Notes: a model not told the origin generated them from the letters alone. A stretch of DNA of 64,000 nt from JBEBVQ01 sp037190845 (GCA_037190845.1 JBBCJI010000001.1:248001-312000), one strand, 5' to 3'. Numbered from the stretch's first letter, positions 8,395-18,186 are shown. Numbers and translations are program-made.

Positions 8395-11300
8395 ATCTTG
8401 GTAAACGATATACCCCAGAACTCAATTTTGAACTAACTATTACAAAAATATTTGACGGTTTAGGAAGAACAGCTTCGTTTAAGCAGGAAGCAACTAATCT
8501 ATTGGATAATTTCCTGATAAGAGGGAAAAAACTATTGAATAATAAAAAAGAGACTACAGAATACGTAAAACAGTTGGAACGCAACTTTGATGAGTTATTT
8601 ACTCTTTTTTCTCAAACCGATTTTGAAATTAATATAGAAATTCCGTTAGATGAATTCAAGGCTATTTTAAAATTGATCAGTAGTAATACCGCTAAAATAA
8701 GGCATTTTTATATAGACGAAGAACGGAAGTTACAAGAAGAAAAAAAAGATTATAATTATTATCATAAGTATGGTTCTGAAATACGGGATATCCGAAAATT
8801 TCAAGAGAGTATATCCAACCTTGAATATTTTTTTAGTGATAACATATGTCAACTGGCCAACAATCCGTTTTTGGTTCTCGATGGCGAAGCCGGAATTGGA
8901 AAATCTCATATGTTGGGAGATGTAGTTTCAATGCGAATTAAAAACAACTATGAAAGTATTTTCCTCTTAGGTCAACATTTTACTTCTGATGAATCACCAT
9001 GGGTACAAATTTTCAAAAAACTTCAGATAACTTCCGCATCGGATAGCTTCCTGGAAACCTTAAATCGTAGAGCAAAAGACTCGGGGAAAAGAATTATTAT
9101 TTTCATTGATGCAATTAATGAGGGACGGGGGAAATACTTTTGGACTGAAAACATAAAGAGCTTTATTAGCGAGATAAAGAAGTACGATTTTTTAGGTCTT
9201 GTTTTAAGTATTCGATCATCGTACAAAACGATGATTTTCCCGGAGGATGAAATTGCAGGTTTAAATGTTATCGAACAAAAACTATATGGATTTAACGGCA
9301 ATGAATATGATGCAAGTAAGTTGTTTTTTAGAAACTACAGCATACAACTTCCCAACGTTCCTCTTCTTCATCCAGAATTTCAAAACCCACTATTTTTAAA
9401 GCTATTTTGTGAAGGCATAAGTAAATCCGGACAAGATAAAATACCTGATGGAATTCAAGGGATTAGTTCGATAATAAACTTCTTTGTAAAGAATGTAAAC
9501 ATTATCTTGTCCAAGCCTAATAAATTCGATTATTCCAGTAGTATTAACTTGGTAGATCGATCAATTTCTGCTGTTATTCAATACAAAATTGAACATGATT
9601 TAGACTACGTCCCCTACGAAAAATCAATTGAAATAATTGAGGGGGTTATTTCAACGTTTACCTCCAAAAGGGGAACTTTTCTGGATGAACTTATTTCGGA
9701 AGGAATATTTTCCAAAAACCTTTTTAGGAAAAGGAACCGGGAATACGAAGAAGGCATTTATTTAGCCTATGAACGGTTTGAAGACTATCTTCTTTGTAAG
9801 CATCTGCTTGAAAGATATCCGGATGTAGAGAACGAATTTAAAATAGGTGGAAATTTATATAAATATATAGAGAACGAGTACCAATTACATCTATATAAAG
9901 GATTGATTGATGCACTTTCAATTCAGCTACCAGAAACACACAATAAAGAACTTTATGAGTTTGTTCCTCAGTTAAAAGATAACTATGCCATAGTTGAATC
10001 TTTTGTTCAGAGTCTTTTATGGCGTAAGTACGAAACCATTGGCAAAAGCTCTAACGATTATGTGAACGATTATGTATTTAAATATAAAGGTACTTATGAT
10101 TTATTTTGGGAGATTCATTTGTCTGTAGCATCCATTCCTGAGCATTATTACAATGCCAATAGTCTGCATGATTATCTGATACAATTCACTATGGCTGATA
10201 GAGATGCTGAGTGGACTCAAAACTTAAAGTATAAATATAGCCCCGATTCTGCTGTACGAAGATTAGTCGATTGGGCATGGAATGAAGCAGATAATGCCCA
10301 TATTTCTAATGCATCTATTAAGCTGTCGAGCATAGCTCTATCTTGGTTTCTTACATCAACGAATAGACAGCTAAGAGATTGTGCAACAAAGGCTCTAGTA
10401 AGTCTGTTACAAAACAGAATAGATGTATTAATTGAAGTCTTACAAATTTTTGAAGGAGTTAACGACCCTTACGTTTACGAACGGCTCTTTGCAGTTGCTT
10501 ATGGATGTGCTTTAAGGACTGATCAGCATCAAGAGTTAGTAAGGTTAAGTGAATACATTTATGAAACTATATTCAACATTGAAGGCGAAGTTTATCCTCA
10601 TATACTTTTAAGAGATTACGCGAGAGGTGTAATTGAATATACAAACTATTTAGGCAAAGCGCCAAGCATAGATCTGACTAGGATAAGACCGCCTTATCAT
10701 AGTAATTTCAATATTACGCTTCCAAGTGACGAAGAAATAGATAGTCAATATGATCCTAAAGAAGAAGGACATTACGGTAAACCAAAATGGGGTGTCACAG
10801 CAATTTTGTCATCAATGGGCGTTGAACATGGCCGAAGGTCTTATGGGGATTTTGGAAGATATACATTTCAAAGTGCTTTAAGGCGATGGAATATTGACCC
10901 TAATGGGCTGAGTAATCTTGCAATAAAATGGATTATTGAAAAATATGGATATGATTCGGAGAAGCATAGCGAGTTCGATGCTGATATTGGCACAGGAAGA
11001 GGACAAGACTCAATTCCCAACGAAAGAATTGGTAAAAAGTATCAATGGTTGGCTTTGTATGAGATTTTAGCACGGGTGTCTGATAACTGTAAAGGATATG
11101 AAGAGTACGATTTTGATTATGCACGTGAAGAACTGTATGATGGAACATGGAGTCCCTATATAAGAGATATTGACCCCACAATTCTAATAAATAAAACAGG
11201 TGAATACGATGAAGACGAAAATGAAAACTTCTGGTGGAAAGATAGGAATGTATTTGATTGGGATTGTTCAAATGTTGATTGGGTAAAAAAGGATAATAAT

Positions 11301-12065
11301 TTACCAAATATAGATGGTTTAATCGAAGTCGTAGATGATCACAATGAACCTTGGCTGATACTAGAAGGATATCCGGAATGGGCAGAACCCAAAAAAATTG
11401 GAGAAGAAAAATGGGACTATGCTCATAAACGGCTATGGTGCCATGTTAGAAGTTATATTGTGAGTGATAATGATTTTAAGAAACTCAAAAATTGGGCTGT
11501 TCAACAAGATTATATGGGAAGATGGCCCGAAAGTAGGGATAGATATGAAATTTACAATCGTGAATATTATTGGTCTCCCGCTTATAAGTATTTTCAAGAT
11601 GAGTATCATGGTGGTGAAACACGGAGAGAAATTCACGATAAAAAAACTGGAGAACTTGTCGCTTTCGTAACTATTCCAGTTGAGTCTTACAGATGGGAAA
11701 AAGAGATTGATAAATCAAAAGAAGAAACGATTGCATTTATGAAACCAAGTCTGCCTCTTTTTAAAGGGATGAATTTGCAGTACTCTCATAAAGAAGGTGA
11801 ATTTTTAAATCGTGACGGCCAGCTTGTTTGTTTTGCTACAAATGTTCATCATAACTCCAAATCGTACTTCCTAATAAGAAAGAATCCCTTTTTAGAATTT
11901 TTAAAAGAAAACAAGCTGAATATACTATGGACAATTTTAGGTGAGAAACAAGTTCTTGGAGGTAGAACATTTAGCGAAGGCTATATTGGAATGTTAGAGT
12001 TTAGCGGTGCTTATTATCTGACGGAAAATAAACTAGGGGGTGTAATAAACACAAAACACAAATAG
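8376..12065 (+). CDS. Avs-like (AVAST-type) STAND NTPase, main part
   Basis: About 1229 codons open after a TAA at 8370. The only start available before the P-loop is a TTG at 8376; the first ATG lies inside the nucleotide-binding motif. Features: Walker A DGEAGIGKSHML (about residue 169), a GQHFTSDESPW segment, Walker B IIIFIDAINEG, a sensor-like LSIRSSYK, then a long helical sensor region, and a C-terminal domain with paired motifs such as LWTILGEKQ. This arrangement fits the STAND ATPases that recognise phage proteins and activate an effector. I favour the Avs group over other NACHT/STAND families but cannot exclude those. The gene is visibly AT-rich and probably acquired. See the upstream ORF for the frame break. 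Confidence 0.72.
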   Translation: MVLESIDLGKRYTPELNFELTITKIFDGLGRTASFKQEATNLLDNFLIRGKKLLNNKKETTEYVKQLERNFDELFTLFSQTDFEINIEIPLDEFKAILKLISSNTAKIRHFYIDEERKLQEEKKDYNYYHKYGSEIRDIRKFQESISNLEYFFSDNICQLANNPFLVLDGEAGIGKSHMLGDVVSMRIKNNYESIFLLGQHFTSDESPWVQIFKKLQITSASDSFLETLNRRAKDSGKRIIIFIDAINEGRGKYFWTENIKSFISEIKKYDFLGLVLSIRSSYKTMIFPEDEIAGLNVIEQKLYGFNGNEYDASKLFFRNYSIQLPNVPLLHPEFQNPLFLKLFCEGISKSGQDKIPDGIQGISSIINFFVKNVNIILSKPNKFDYSSSINLVDRSISAVIQYKIEHDLDYVPYEKSIEIIEGVISTFTSKRGTFLDELISEGIFSKNLFRKRNREYEEGIYLAYERFEDYLLCKHLLERYPDVENEFKIGGNLYKYIENEYQLHLYKGLIDALSIQLPETHNKELYEFVPQLKDNYAIVESFVQSLLWRKYETIGKSSNDYVNDYVFKYKGTYDLFWEIHLSVASIPEHYYNANSLHDYLIQFTMADRDAEWTQNLKYKYSPDSAVRRLVDWAWNEADNAHISNASIKLSSIALSWFLTSTNRQLRDCATKALVSLLQNRIDVLIEVLQIFEGVNDPYVYERLFAVAYGCALRTDQHQELVRLSEYIYETIFNIEGEVYPHILLRDYARGVIEYTNYLGKAPSIDLTRIRPPYHSNFNITLPSDEEIDSQYDPKEEGHYGKPKWGVTAILSSMGVEHGRRSYGDFGRYTFQSALRRWNIDPNGLSNLAIKWIIEKYGYDSEKHSEFDADIGTGRGQDSIPNERIGKKYQWLALYEILARVSDNCKGYEEYDFDYAREELYDGTWSPYIRDIDPTILINKTGEYDEDENENFWWKDRNVFDWDCSNVDWVKKDNNLPNIDGLIEVVDDHNEPWLILEGYPEWAEPKKIGEEKWDYAHKRLWCHVRSYIVSDNDFKKLKNWAVQQDYMGRWPESRDRYEIYNREYYWSPAYKYFQDEYHGGETRREIHDKKTGELVAFVTIPVESYRWEKEIDKSKEETIAFMKPSLPLFKGMNLQYSHKEGEFLNRDGQLVCFATNVHHNSKSYFLIRKNPFLEFLKENKLNILWTILGEKQVLGGRTFSEGYIGMLEFSGAYYLTENKLGGVINTKHK

Positions 12066-12154
12066 AAATCATAACCACAGAGCCATACATCCCAAGCCCA
12101 CTTTGAAATTTTGCCTTTTTCCGCCACGCTTCTTTTTTACCGCTGACAAGAAGA

Positions 12155-12162
12155 CAACTTTG
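12155..12162 (+). promoter_or_regulatory. -7-like box of the response regulator gene
   Basis: CAACTTTG matches TAnnTTTG except at the first base and lies 4 bp before the ATG at 12167, the same close spacing as at 7401 and 46690. Confidence 0.4.
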
Positions 12163-12166
12163 CATC

Positions 12167-12841
12167 ATGAAAATCCTGATAATAGAAGACGAACAAACGT
12201 TTGCACAAAGCATATCCGAATACCTTTCGGAAGAAAACTATTTGTGTGAGTTTGCGGCTACTTATCATCAGGCATTGGAGAAAATCGAAACTTATCATTA
12301 CGAGTGTATCCTTTTGGATATTATGTTGCCTGACGGTAACGGAATGAAGCTTTTAGAAGAACTGAAAAGACAGGACAAGCAAGACGGCGTTATTATTATC
12401 TCTGCAAAAGATGCTTTAGACGACAAAATAAAAGGGTTACAAATTGGCGCTGATGATTACCTGACCAAGCCTTTTCATCTGGCAGAATTAGCCGCAAGAA
12501 TTTATTCAGTCATTCGCAGAAAACAGTTTGGGAACGCAAATACAGTTCAGCAAAACGAATTACAGATTGACCTGCTGGCAAAAACGGTTTCAGTAAACAA
12601 CGGGGTTATTTCATTGACCAAGAAAGAATATGACCTCTTGCTTTACTTCATCGGCAATAAAAACAGGGTTATTTCCAAAAGCACTTTGGCAGAACATCTT
12701 TCAGGCGACTTTGCCGATATGCTGGACAACCACGATTTTGTATATGCCCACATCAAAAACCTGAAAAAGAAACTCAATGATGCAGGTTGCGACAATTATT
12801 TAAAAACCGTTTACGGAACAGGTTATAAGTGGGAAGCATGA
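12167..12841 (+). CDS. OmpR/PhoB-family response regulator
   Basis: 224 aa. Receiver domain at residues 1-118 with acidic pocket IIEDE, phospho-acceptor Asp51 (ILLDIMLPDG) and conserved Lys in DDYLTKPF. The winged-helix DNA-binding domain at residues 128-222 ends with the typical TVYGTGYKWE. Its stop overlaps the kinase ATG by 4 bp (ATGA), a standard two-component operon arrangement. The downstream outer-membrane gene is the likely regulated output. Confidence 0.94.
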   Translation: MKILIIEDEQTFAQSISEYLSEENYLCEFAATYHQALEKIETYHYECILLDIMLPDGNGMKLLEELKRQDKQDGVIIISAKDALDDKIKGLQIGADDYLTKPFHLAELAARIYSVIRRKQFGNANTVQQNELQIDLLAKTVSVNNGVISLTKKEYDLLLYFIGNKNRVISKSTLAEHLSGDFADMLDNHDFVYAHIKNLKKKLNDAGCDNYLKTVYGTGYKWEA

Positions 12842-14124
12842 AAAAACTACTCAATAAAACACTCCGGAGTTTTACTGTTTATGCGCTCATTGTCTTTGCA
12901 TTGAGTGTTCCCTGTTATTTCCTTCTGGTGGATTGGATCTGGTTAAAGGAATTGGACGAAAACAATGAACTGATTGCCCAACGCATTGAAAATGAATTTA
13001 ACGACCAGCAAATTACGGATGAAAAACTGGAAGAAAACATACAGTTTTGGAATGAAATTCAATCAGTAGGAAAAATTGAACCTGCTGCGTTCAACACCTT
13101 GCAAAAAGATAGTGTTTATACGGTTCGCAGACAAAACCCTTATTTAGAAAAGAAATCGATTGATCGTTTCCGGGGATTAGCAACCGGTATCAAAATAAAC
13201 AATAGAAACTTTACAATTACCATAGAAACCAATGTAGAAGAAAGCGAAGAAACGATGGCTTATATCGCTGCTGTCACGCTTTTATTCTTTCTCATTTTGA
13301 TTGTCGGATTTTGGATCCTGAATAAACGGCTATCAGCTAAATTATGGCAACCTTTCAGAACTACATTATCCAAACTAAAAACATTCAACCTAAACAATCA
13401 AACACCGATTGAGTTTGCTCCATCCGACACACATGAATTTGAAGCGCTGAACAAAGCCTTACAAAAACTGATCGAACAAAATATCTCTGTTTACAGAACA
13501 CAAAAGGAGTTTACCGAAAATGCCTCACATGAGTTGCAGACACCTTTGGCCATTATCAAAAACAAGTTGGATTTATTACTGCAAAATGAAACCGTAACAG
13601 ACCGTCAATACCAAATCATTGAAGAAATAAACAGGGCATTGACACGCATTACACGCATCAATAAAAACCTGCTGCTGCTTGCTAAAATAGAGAACCATCA
13701 GTTTGATGATAACGAAACCATTCCTATCAGTCAACTAACCCAACAATGTTTAGCACAGTTTGAAGAACACGCCGGTAATAAGAATATTAAGATCCAAACA
13801 GAAATAGAACCTGATATAATTATTGAAGGAAACAAAACATTGGTTGAAATACTCCTGAGCAACTTAGTATTGAACGCTATCCGCCACAATATGCAAAATG
13901 GCACAATCACAATTTCGCTCAACAAAAAAGAACTGAAGATTGCTAATTCGGGGAATACAGCACTGAACCAGTCCGCTATATTCAAGCGTTTTGCAAAAGC
14001 CTCAAATGAAACTTCCGGAAGCGGATTGGGGTTGGCCATAATTAAACAAATCAGCAATCGCCATGATTGGGCTATCAGCTATCAATTTTCGGATAATGCA
14101 CATTGCTTTTCTATCCGTTTGTAA
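12838..14124 (+). CDS. Sensor histidine kinase
   Basis: 428 aa from the ATG at 12838 that overlaps the regulator stop. Two membrane helices (about residues 13-36 and 143-165) enclose a periplasmic sensor of about 105 residues. The HisKA box ENASHELQTPLAIIK carries the phosphorylated His, and the ATPase domain shows the N-box SNLVLNAIRHN and G-box GSGLGLAI. The sensed signal cannot be told from the sequence. It pairs with the regulator encoded just upstream. Confidence 0.94.
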   Translation: MKKLLNKTLRSFTVYALIVFALSVPCYFLLVDWIWLKELDENNELIAQRIENEFNDQQITDEKLEENIQFWNEIQSVGKIEPAAFNTLQKDSVYTVRRQNPYLEKKSIDRFRGLATGIKINNRNFTITIETNVEESEETMAYIAAVTLLFFLILIVGFWILNKRLSAKLWQPFRTTLSKLKTFNLNNQTPIEFAPSDTHEFEALNKALQKLIEQNISVYRTQKEFTENASHELQTPLAIIKNKLDLLLQNETVTDRQYQIIEEINRALTRITRINKNLLLLAKIENHQFDDNETIPISQLTQQCLAQFEEHAGNKNIKIQTEIEPDIIIEGNKTLVEILLSNLVLNAIRHNMQNGTITISLNKKELKIANSGNTALNQSAIFKRFAKASNETSGSGLGLAIIKQISNRHDWAISYQFSDNAHCFSIRL

Positions 14125-14184
14125 AATTCAAAATTTCTTCTAAATCAGGTTGAAGCTTTGCCGGGTAAATAAAACGTTATCCGA

Positions 14185-15609
14185 ATGAAGCACTTATTGG
14201 CAAGTCTGATTTTATTATTGGTTTTTCATTGTTCATCTGCACAAACTACTGATAACCTTAGCATCACTATTGCTGCCATAGAAAAAGACAGTCTTTCGTT
14301 TATCAAATCCAAACGGATGTCTGATGCCGATTTGATCAAGAAAAAAGAGGGTACGTTTATTACAGGCATTCCCGATTTATCTTCCGACCCTGTTACCGGT
14401 TTTGGCATTGGGGTAAGAAGTAACATTTATTGGAACGGTAAAAGAGATAATCCCTTGTTTGCCTATACGCCATATCTGATGAAGCTCACAGCCAATGCTG
14501 CTTATTACACTTCCAACGCCAGAGAATTGGTTTTGAAGCTCGATGTGCCCTATTACAAAGGCACGCGTTGGCGGTTTAAAATTGATTTTAAAGCACAACA
14601 GAACCCTGCAAATTTGTATTTCGGATTATCTGAAAGCACCTTGGGAAAATTGCATTTACCGTCTGATCCCAACACCACTTTTGACACTTACAAAGAATTT
14701 GACAAAGCAAGAAAAACCTTGCGTGCAGGGGAAGCTGACGAAGCCGTTTTTGTTACGGATGCACTTTCCAACCGGTTTCGTGAAACTGAATATATGTTGA
14801 ACCTCAAAGCGGATTATGCTTTAGGGAACGGGAAATGGCGTTTAATGGCAGGCTATGAAATTCAGCATTTGAGCTACAAGACATTTGAGGGAATGGAAGC
14901 CGAAGCTATAGACCCGGCAACAGGAGAAAAAACCAAAGCACCCAATGGTTTTTCGCTCTTACAACGTGATTTTGATAACGGCCTGATTTCGGGATTAAAA
15001 GATGGTTGGGTTTCCATTATTCAAAATGCCATCATTTATGACACACGTGATTTTGAACCCGACCCGACCAAAGGCGCTTACTTTGAAATAGCCAACGAAT
15101 ATTCAGGTAAATATATCGGCTCACAGTTTGATTTTAATAAGCTGTTTATACAAGGGCGATATTTTCAAAAACTACCTTTTGGCTCAAGAACAGTATTGGC
15201 AGGGCGTTTAGGTGTTGGTCATATTTTCGGGAGCAATGCACCGTTTTTTGAATTTCAGGACCAATGGTCGCCCGACGGAAGCATCAACGCTTTGGGTGGT
15301 AAAGGTTCTTTGCGTGGTTTCAGAGCCAACCGATTTTTGGCAAGGTCATTGGCGTTTGCAAACATAGAATTGCGGTACAGAATTGCCGAAACCAAATGGG
15401 GCAAACAGCATTTCGGTTTGGGTGTAGCGCCGTTCTTTGATATGGGAACCGTAAGAGATGATTGGCGTGATTTAAGTTTCAGAGATATAAAATATTCGTA
15501 CGGCAGCGGGCTTCGTATTGCGTGGAATCAATCAACGGTATTATTCTTTGACTACGGAATGTCCAAAGAAGACAGGTTGTTTTTCTTCGGGATAGGGCAA
15601 GCATTTTAA
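14185..15609 (+). CDS. Omp85/BamA-TamA-like outer-membrane protein
   Basis: 474 aa with signal peptide MKHLLASLILLLVFHCSSAQ. Little space is left for POTRA domains; most of the protein is the 16-stranded D15-type barrel. The diagnostic loop-6 motif appears as GGKGSLRGF, and the C-terminus ends in an aromatic strand (RLFFFGIGQAF). Single-barrel members of this family in Bacteroidota have varied or unknown roles (lipid or protein export). It lies 60 bp after the kinase, co-oriented, so it is probably the output or partner of the two-component system. Confidence 0.86.
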   Translation: MKHLLASLILLLVFHCSSAQTTDNLSITIAAIEKDSLSFIKSKRMSDADLIKKKEGTFITGIPDLSSDPVTGFGIGVRSNIYWNGKRDNPLFAYTPYLMKLTANAAYYTSNARELVLKLDVPYYKGTRWRFKIDFKAQQNPANLYFGLSESTLGKLHLPSDPNTTFDTYKEFDKARKTLRAGEADEAVFVTDALSNRFRETEYMLNLKADYALGNGKWRLMAGYEIQHLSYKTFEGMEAEAIDPATGEKTKAPNGFSLLQRDFDNGLISGLKDGWVSIIQNAIIYDTRDFEPDPTKGAYFEIANEYSGKYIGSQFDFNKLFIQGRYFQKLPFGSRTVLAGRLGVGHIFGSNAPFFEFQDQWSPDGSINALGGKGSLRGFRANRFLARSLAFANIELRYRIAETKWGKQHFGLGVAPFFDMGTVRDDWRDLSFRDIKYSYGSGLRIAWNQSTVLFFDYGMSKEDRLFFFGIGQAF

Positions 15610-15950
15610 TATGCGAAGAGTCTGCAGGCTCATACTCAGTAGCTTTAATAAACATAACCGACCAATAAACACTTTGTCATGTAGCTTGTCCTGAACTTGA
15701 TTCAGGAGCCCCCGAGCCGCAATCTCCTTATATCAAAACACCCCTCTTTTGTCTTTGGCATACACTTCAAAAACGTGTACACATGATAGTCCCCGAAGAG
15801 GGACGATCACATTGTGGTACTGACAGAAGTACACTTATGGCAACGATGTGATCGTCTCCCTTTCGAGGAGAGACAGAGAGGGCTGCCTGTTGATCAACAG
15901 TGATTTATAAAAGAGATCAATGGTAGAAGGAACGACGAAGCAATCTCTTT
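15610..15950. repeat. Intergenic repeat region with an inverted repeat
   Basis: No gene is seen. The sequence holds fragments also found elsewhere in the window: CCCCGAGCCGCAATC (as at 51615) and an inverted pair GGGACGATCACATT / GATGTGATCGTCTCCC at about 15799-15860, related to the GGGAGACGATCAG motif of the repeats at 40.6 and 62.8 kb. Confidence 0.5.
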
Positions 15951-16388
15951 TTACTTGACGGTTTTTCTGGTACTGATTACCATCCGGTTCCACGCATTGA
16001 TGGTCACCACAGCCATAATGACCTGAGCGATGTAATGATTGTCAAAAAGCTTTTCGGCCTGCTGGTAGGTATCGTCCGTCAAACCGGCATGACTGATCAG
16101 GGTTATTTCCTCCGTCATGGCCAGGATCGTTTTTTCTTCTTCGGTAAATAATTCTGTTTCCCTCCAGGCATTCAGCAGGAAAATACGCTGCGCAGTTTCT
16201 CCGTGCGATAAGGCGTCTGTGGTATGCATGTTGATGCAAAAAGCACAGCCATTGATCTGTGAAGCGCGGATTTTGATCAGTCCGAGATGTGTTTTCGACA
16301 ATTGCGATTCCTGTATATAATGCTCTAATGCGAACAAGGCTTTGTATGCGTTTGGCTCAAGTTCCGGGATATCTATCCGATTTTTCAT
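15951..16388 (-). CDS. Carboxymuconolactone decarboxylase / AhpD-like family protein
   Basis: 145 aa. The redox motif CAFCINMH (CxxC followed by His) in the setting SQINGCAFC is diagnostic of AhpD-like alkylhydroperoxidase-fold proteins, which typically act in peroxide defence or as thiol-disulfide reductants. The two Cys and the conserved His are present and the length is normal. It stands alone on the minus strand and its start (ATG 16388) is the first Met. Confidence 0.88.
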   Translation of the reverse strand: MKNRIDIPELEPNAYKALFALEHYIQESQLSKTHLGLIKIRASQINGCAFCINMHTTDALSHGETAQRIFLLNAWRETELFTEEEKTILAMTEEITLISHAGLTDDTYQQAEKLFDNHYIAQVIMAVVTINAWNRMVISTRKTVK

Positions 16389-16520
16389 TTTCAGGTTAAA
16401 TTTTCTGTTTTACATCTTATTGCTGAGGAAAGCATCTCACAAAATACTGAAAATCGGACACAACACAGATTCCGTCCTTCGTAGCAACACTTCTTCAAAA
16501 AGTATTCAAAATTGGAGTAA

Positions 16521-16589
16521 TAAATTTGTCAGATTAAAATCCTGATCATAGAAGACGAACAGGGCCTGGCACAAAACATTGCCGAATAT
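16521..16589 (+). pseudogene. Promoter-bearing remnant of an OmpR-type response regulator
   Basis: From 16533 the frame reads KILIIEDEQGLAQNIAEY, the start of a receiver domain and closely matching the regulator at 12167 (KILIIEDEQTFAQSISEY), also at the DNA level. The expected ATG is ATT here, and similarity ends after about 19 codons. A -7 box TAAATTTG (16521-16528) sits 4 bp before the lost start codon, the same layout as the intact gene. It is a relic of a second regulator gene. Confidence 0.7.
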
Positions 16590-16672
16590 CCGATTAATAT
16601 AATAAAACCCGGAACTGTCGCGGCATGGATTTATAGCATACAACTCCGGAACGACACCCAAAACTACAACTC

Positions 16673-17596
16673 ATGCAAAAGATAATACCCCATTTATGGT
16701 TCGATAAGGAAGCCACGGAGGCAGCCGCATTTTATACATCCGTGTTCCCGGAGTCGAAGGTGACGCATACTACCCTGCTGCGCGACACGCCCTCCGGCGA
16801 TTGCGACCTGGTGAGCTTCGAGTTGTGGGGACAGGAATTTATGGCGATCAGCGCCGGGCCGCTATTTCAATTTAACCCCTCCATCTCTTTTATCGTCAAT
16901 TTCGATCCCCTGCTCTTTGGCACCACACCCGATGCTATGCAGACCGCCCGGGTGAAACTGGACATGGTCTGGGAGCAGCTTTCCGAAGGCGGAAAAGTAT
17001 TGATGGAGCTGGGCGAATACCCGTTCAGCAAACATTACGGCTGGCTGCAGGACAAATACGGCGTCTCCTGGCAGCTCATGCTCACCGATCCCGAAGGCGA
17101 ACCGCGTCCGCCCATTATCCCTTCGCTGATGTTCACCGGCAGCAACTGCGGCAAGGCCGAAGAAGCCATCCGCTTTTACCTGTCTGTGTTCCGGAACACG
17201 CAACTGGGCGCCCTGCATCATTATCCCGCGGGTATGGAGCCCGACCAGGCAGGTACCGTTATGTTTGCCGATTTCAAACTGGAAGATGCCTGGATGGCCG
17301 CGATGGACAGCACCCATGAACATGGCTTCGGCTTCAATGAAGCTATTTCGTTTATGATCACCTGCAGTGATCAGCAGGAGATAGATTATTATTGGGAGCA
17401 GCTCTCGGCCGTATCCGAGGCGGAACAATGCGGCTGGATCAAAGATAAATACGGCCTGTCCTGGCAGATTACCTCCGCCGAAATGGAGACCCTCATGCGC
17501 GAAGGTACTCAGGAGCAGATAGACCGAATCACGCAGGCATTCCTGCCGATGAAAAAGCTGGATATTGCGCAGATAAAAGCGGCGGCCGGCTATTGA
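16673..17596 (+). CDS. Tandem VOC / PhnB-like domain protein
   Basis: 307 aa made of two glyoxalase-fold PhnB-type domains (about residues 2-140 and 145-295). Each opens with the typical IIPHLWFDKEATEAAAFY or IPSLMFTG...AEEAIRFYLSVF pattern, and each ends with W.I.DKYG.SWQ (DKYGVSWQLM, DKYGLSWQIT). This doubled form is annotated as 3-demethylubiquinone methyltransferase-like, but that name is historical and no methyltransferase motif is present. The function is uncertain; related proteins occur in resistance or small-molecule metabolism. Confidence 0.85.
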   Translation: MQKIIPHLWFDKEATEAAAFYTSVFPESKVTHTTLLRDTPSGDCDLVSFELWGQEFMAISAGPLFQFNPSISFIVNFDPLLFGTTPDAMQTARVKLDMVWEQLSEGGKVLMELGEYPFSKHYGWLQDKYGVSWQLMLTDPEGEPRPPIIPSLMFTGSNCGKAEEAIRFYLSVFRNTQLGALHHYPAGMEPDQAGTVMFADFKLEDAWMAAMDSTHEHGFGFNEAISFMITCSDQQEIDYYWEQLSAVSEAEQCGWIKDKYGLSWQITSAEMETLMREGTQEQIDRITQAFLPMKKLDIAQIKAAAGY

Positions 17597-17722
17597 GCAA
17601 ATAAAAAAGAACAGTTGATATATTATAGATGATGTAAGCTTTATTTTGAGCATTGTATCTGCTGCTGGTGGACAGTTTACTAAATGTCATGTATCAAAAT
17701 TTACTATCTAAAATAATAGGTC

Positions 17723-17947
17723 ATGCGTTTATACCCTGCTTTAAATTTGCCGGACGATCATAAGTATTTCCAACTTTTTACACAGGGAAATGAACGTGGT
17801 TTAATTTACCTAGAAAAACGCTTGCACGCTGAAGTATTTAGCTATGCCCGTAATATTCTGGTAAACGATTTTGAGATTAATTCCATTATCCAAGATGCTT
17901 TTATGAAAACCTGGAATTATGGGCGTTATAACCGTGCTGATACCTAA
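17723..17947 (+). pseudogene. Truncated ECF sigma factor (N-terminal region only)
   Basis: 74 codons resembling the start of Bacteroidota ECF sigma-70 factors: LFTQGNERGLIYLEKRLHAEVF is the sigma region 2.1-like helix and INSIIQDAFMKTWN the region 2.2 core (usually I.QEAF.K.W). The frame stops at 17945 before region 2.3/2.4, and region 4 is absent. The next 240 bp hold no continuation I can find. A non-functional fragment is the simplest reading. Confidence 0.65.
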
Positions 17948-18186
17948 GTTTCCTTTGCTCAAGGAATAGGCTTATGCCGGTTTTTTCTTTATCACGTCGG
18001 GCGCCGTCCTTTCGTACCTCGCCGTCGGAGGTGATGCAATAGAGTTTTTCGGCCCCGTACTATTGATTATCCTACGGTGGTGTCCTGGTATTTCAGACCG
18101 GCTGGCAGGAAGCTTCTCTCCGTTCATCAATGAGGAAGATTAAGGATTAGTATATTTGATAAGCCAAACCCGGCAAATCATCCGAA

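Noticed and set aside
16862..17653. A 263-codon minus-strand ORF opposite the VOC-domain gene.
   Set aside because: Antisense to a clear two-domain PhnB-like protein; composition (many His, Gly, Phe) is that of a shadow frame.
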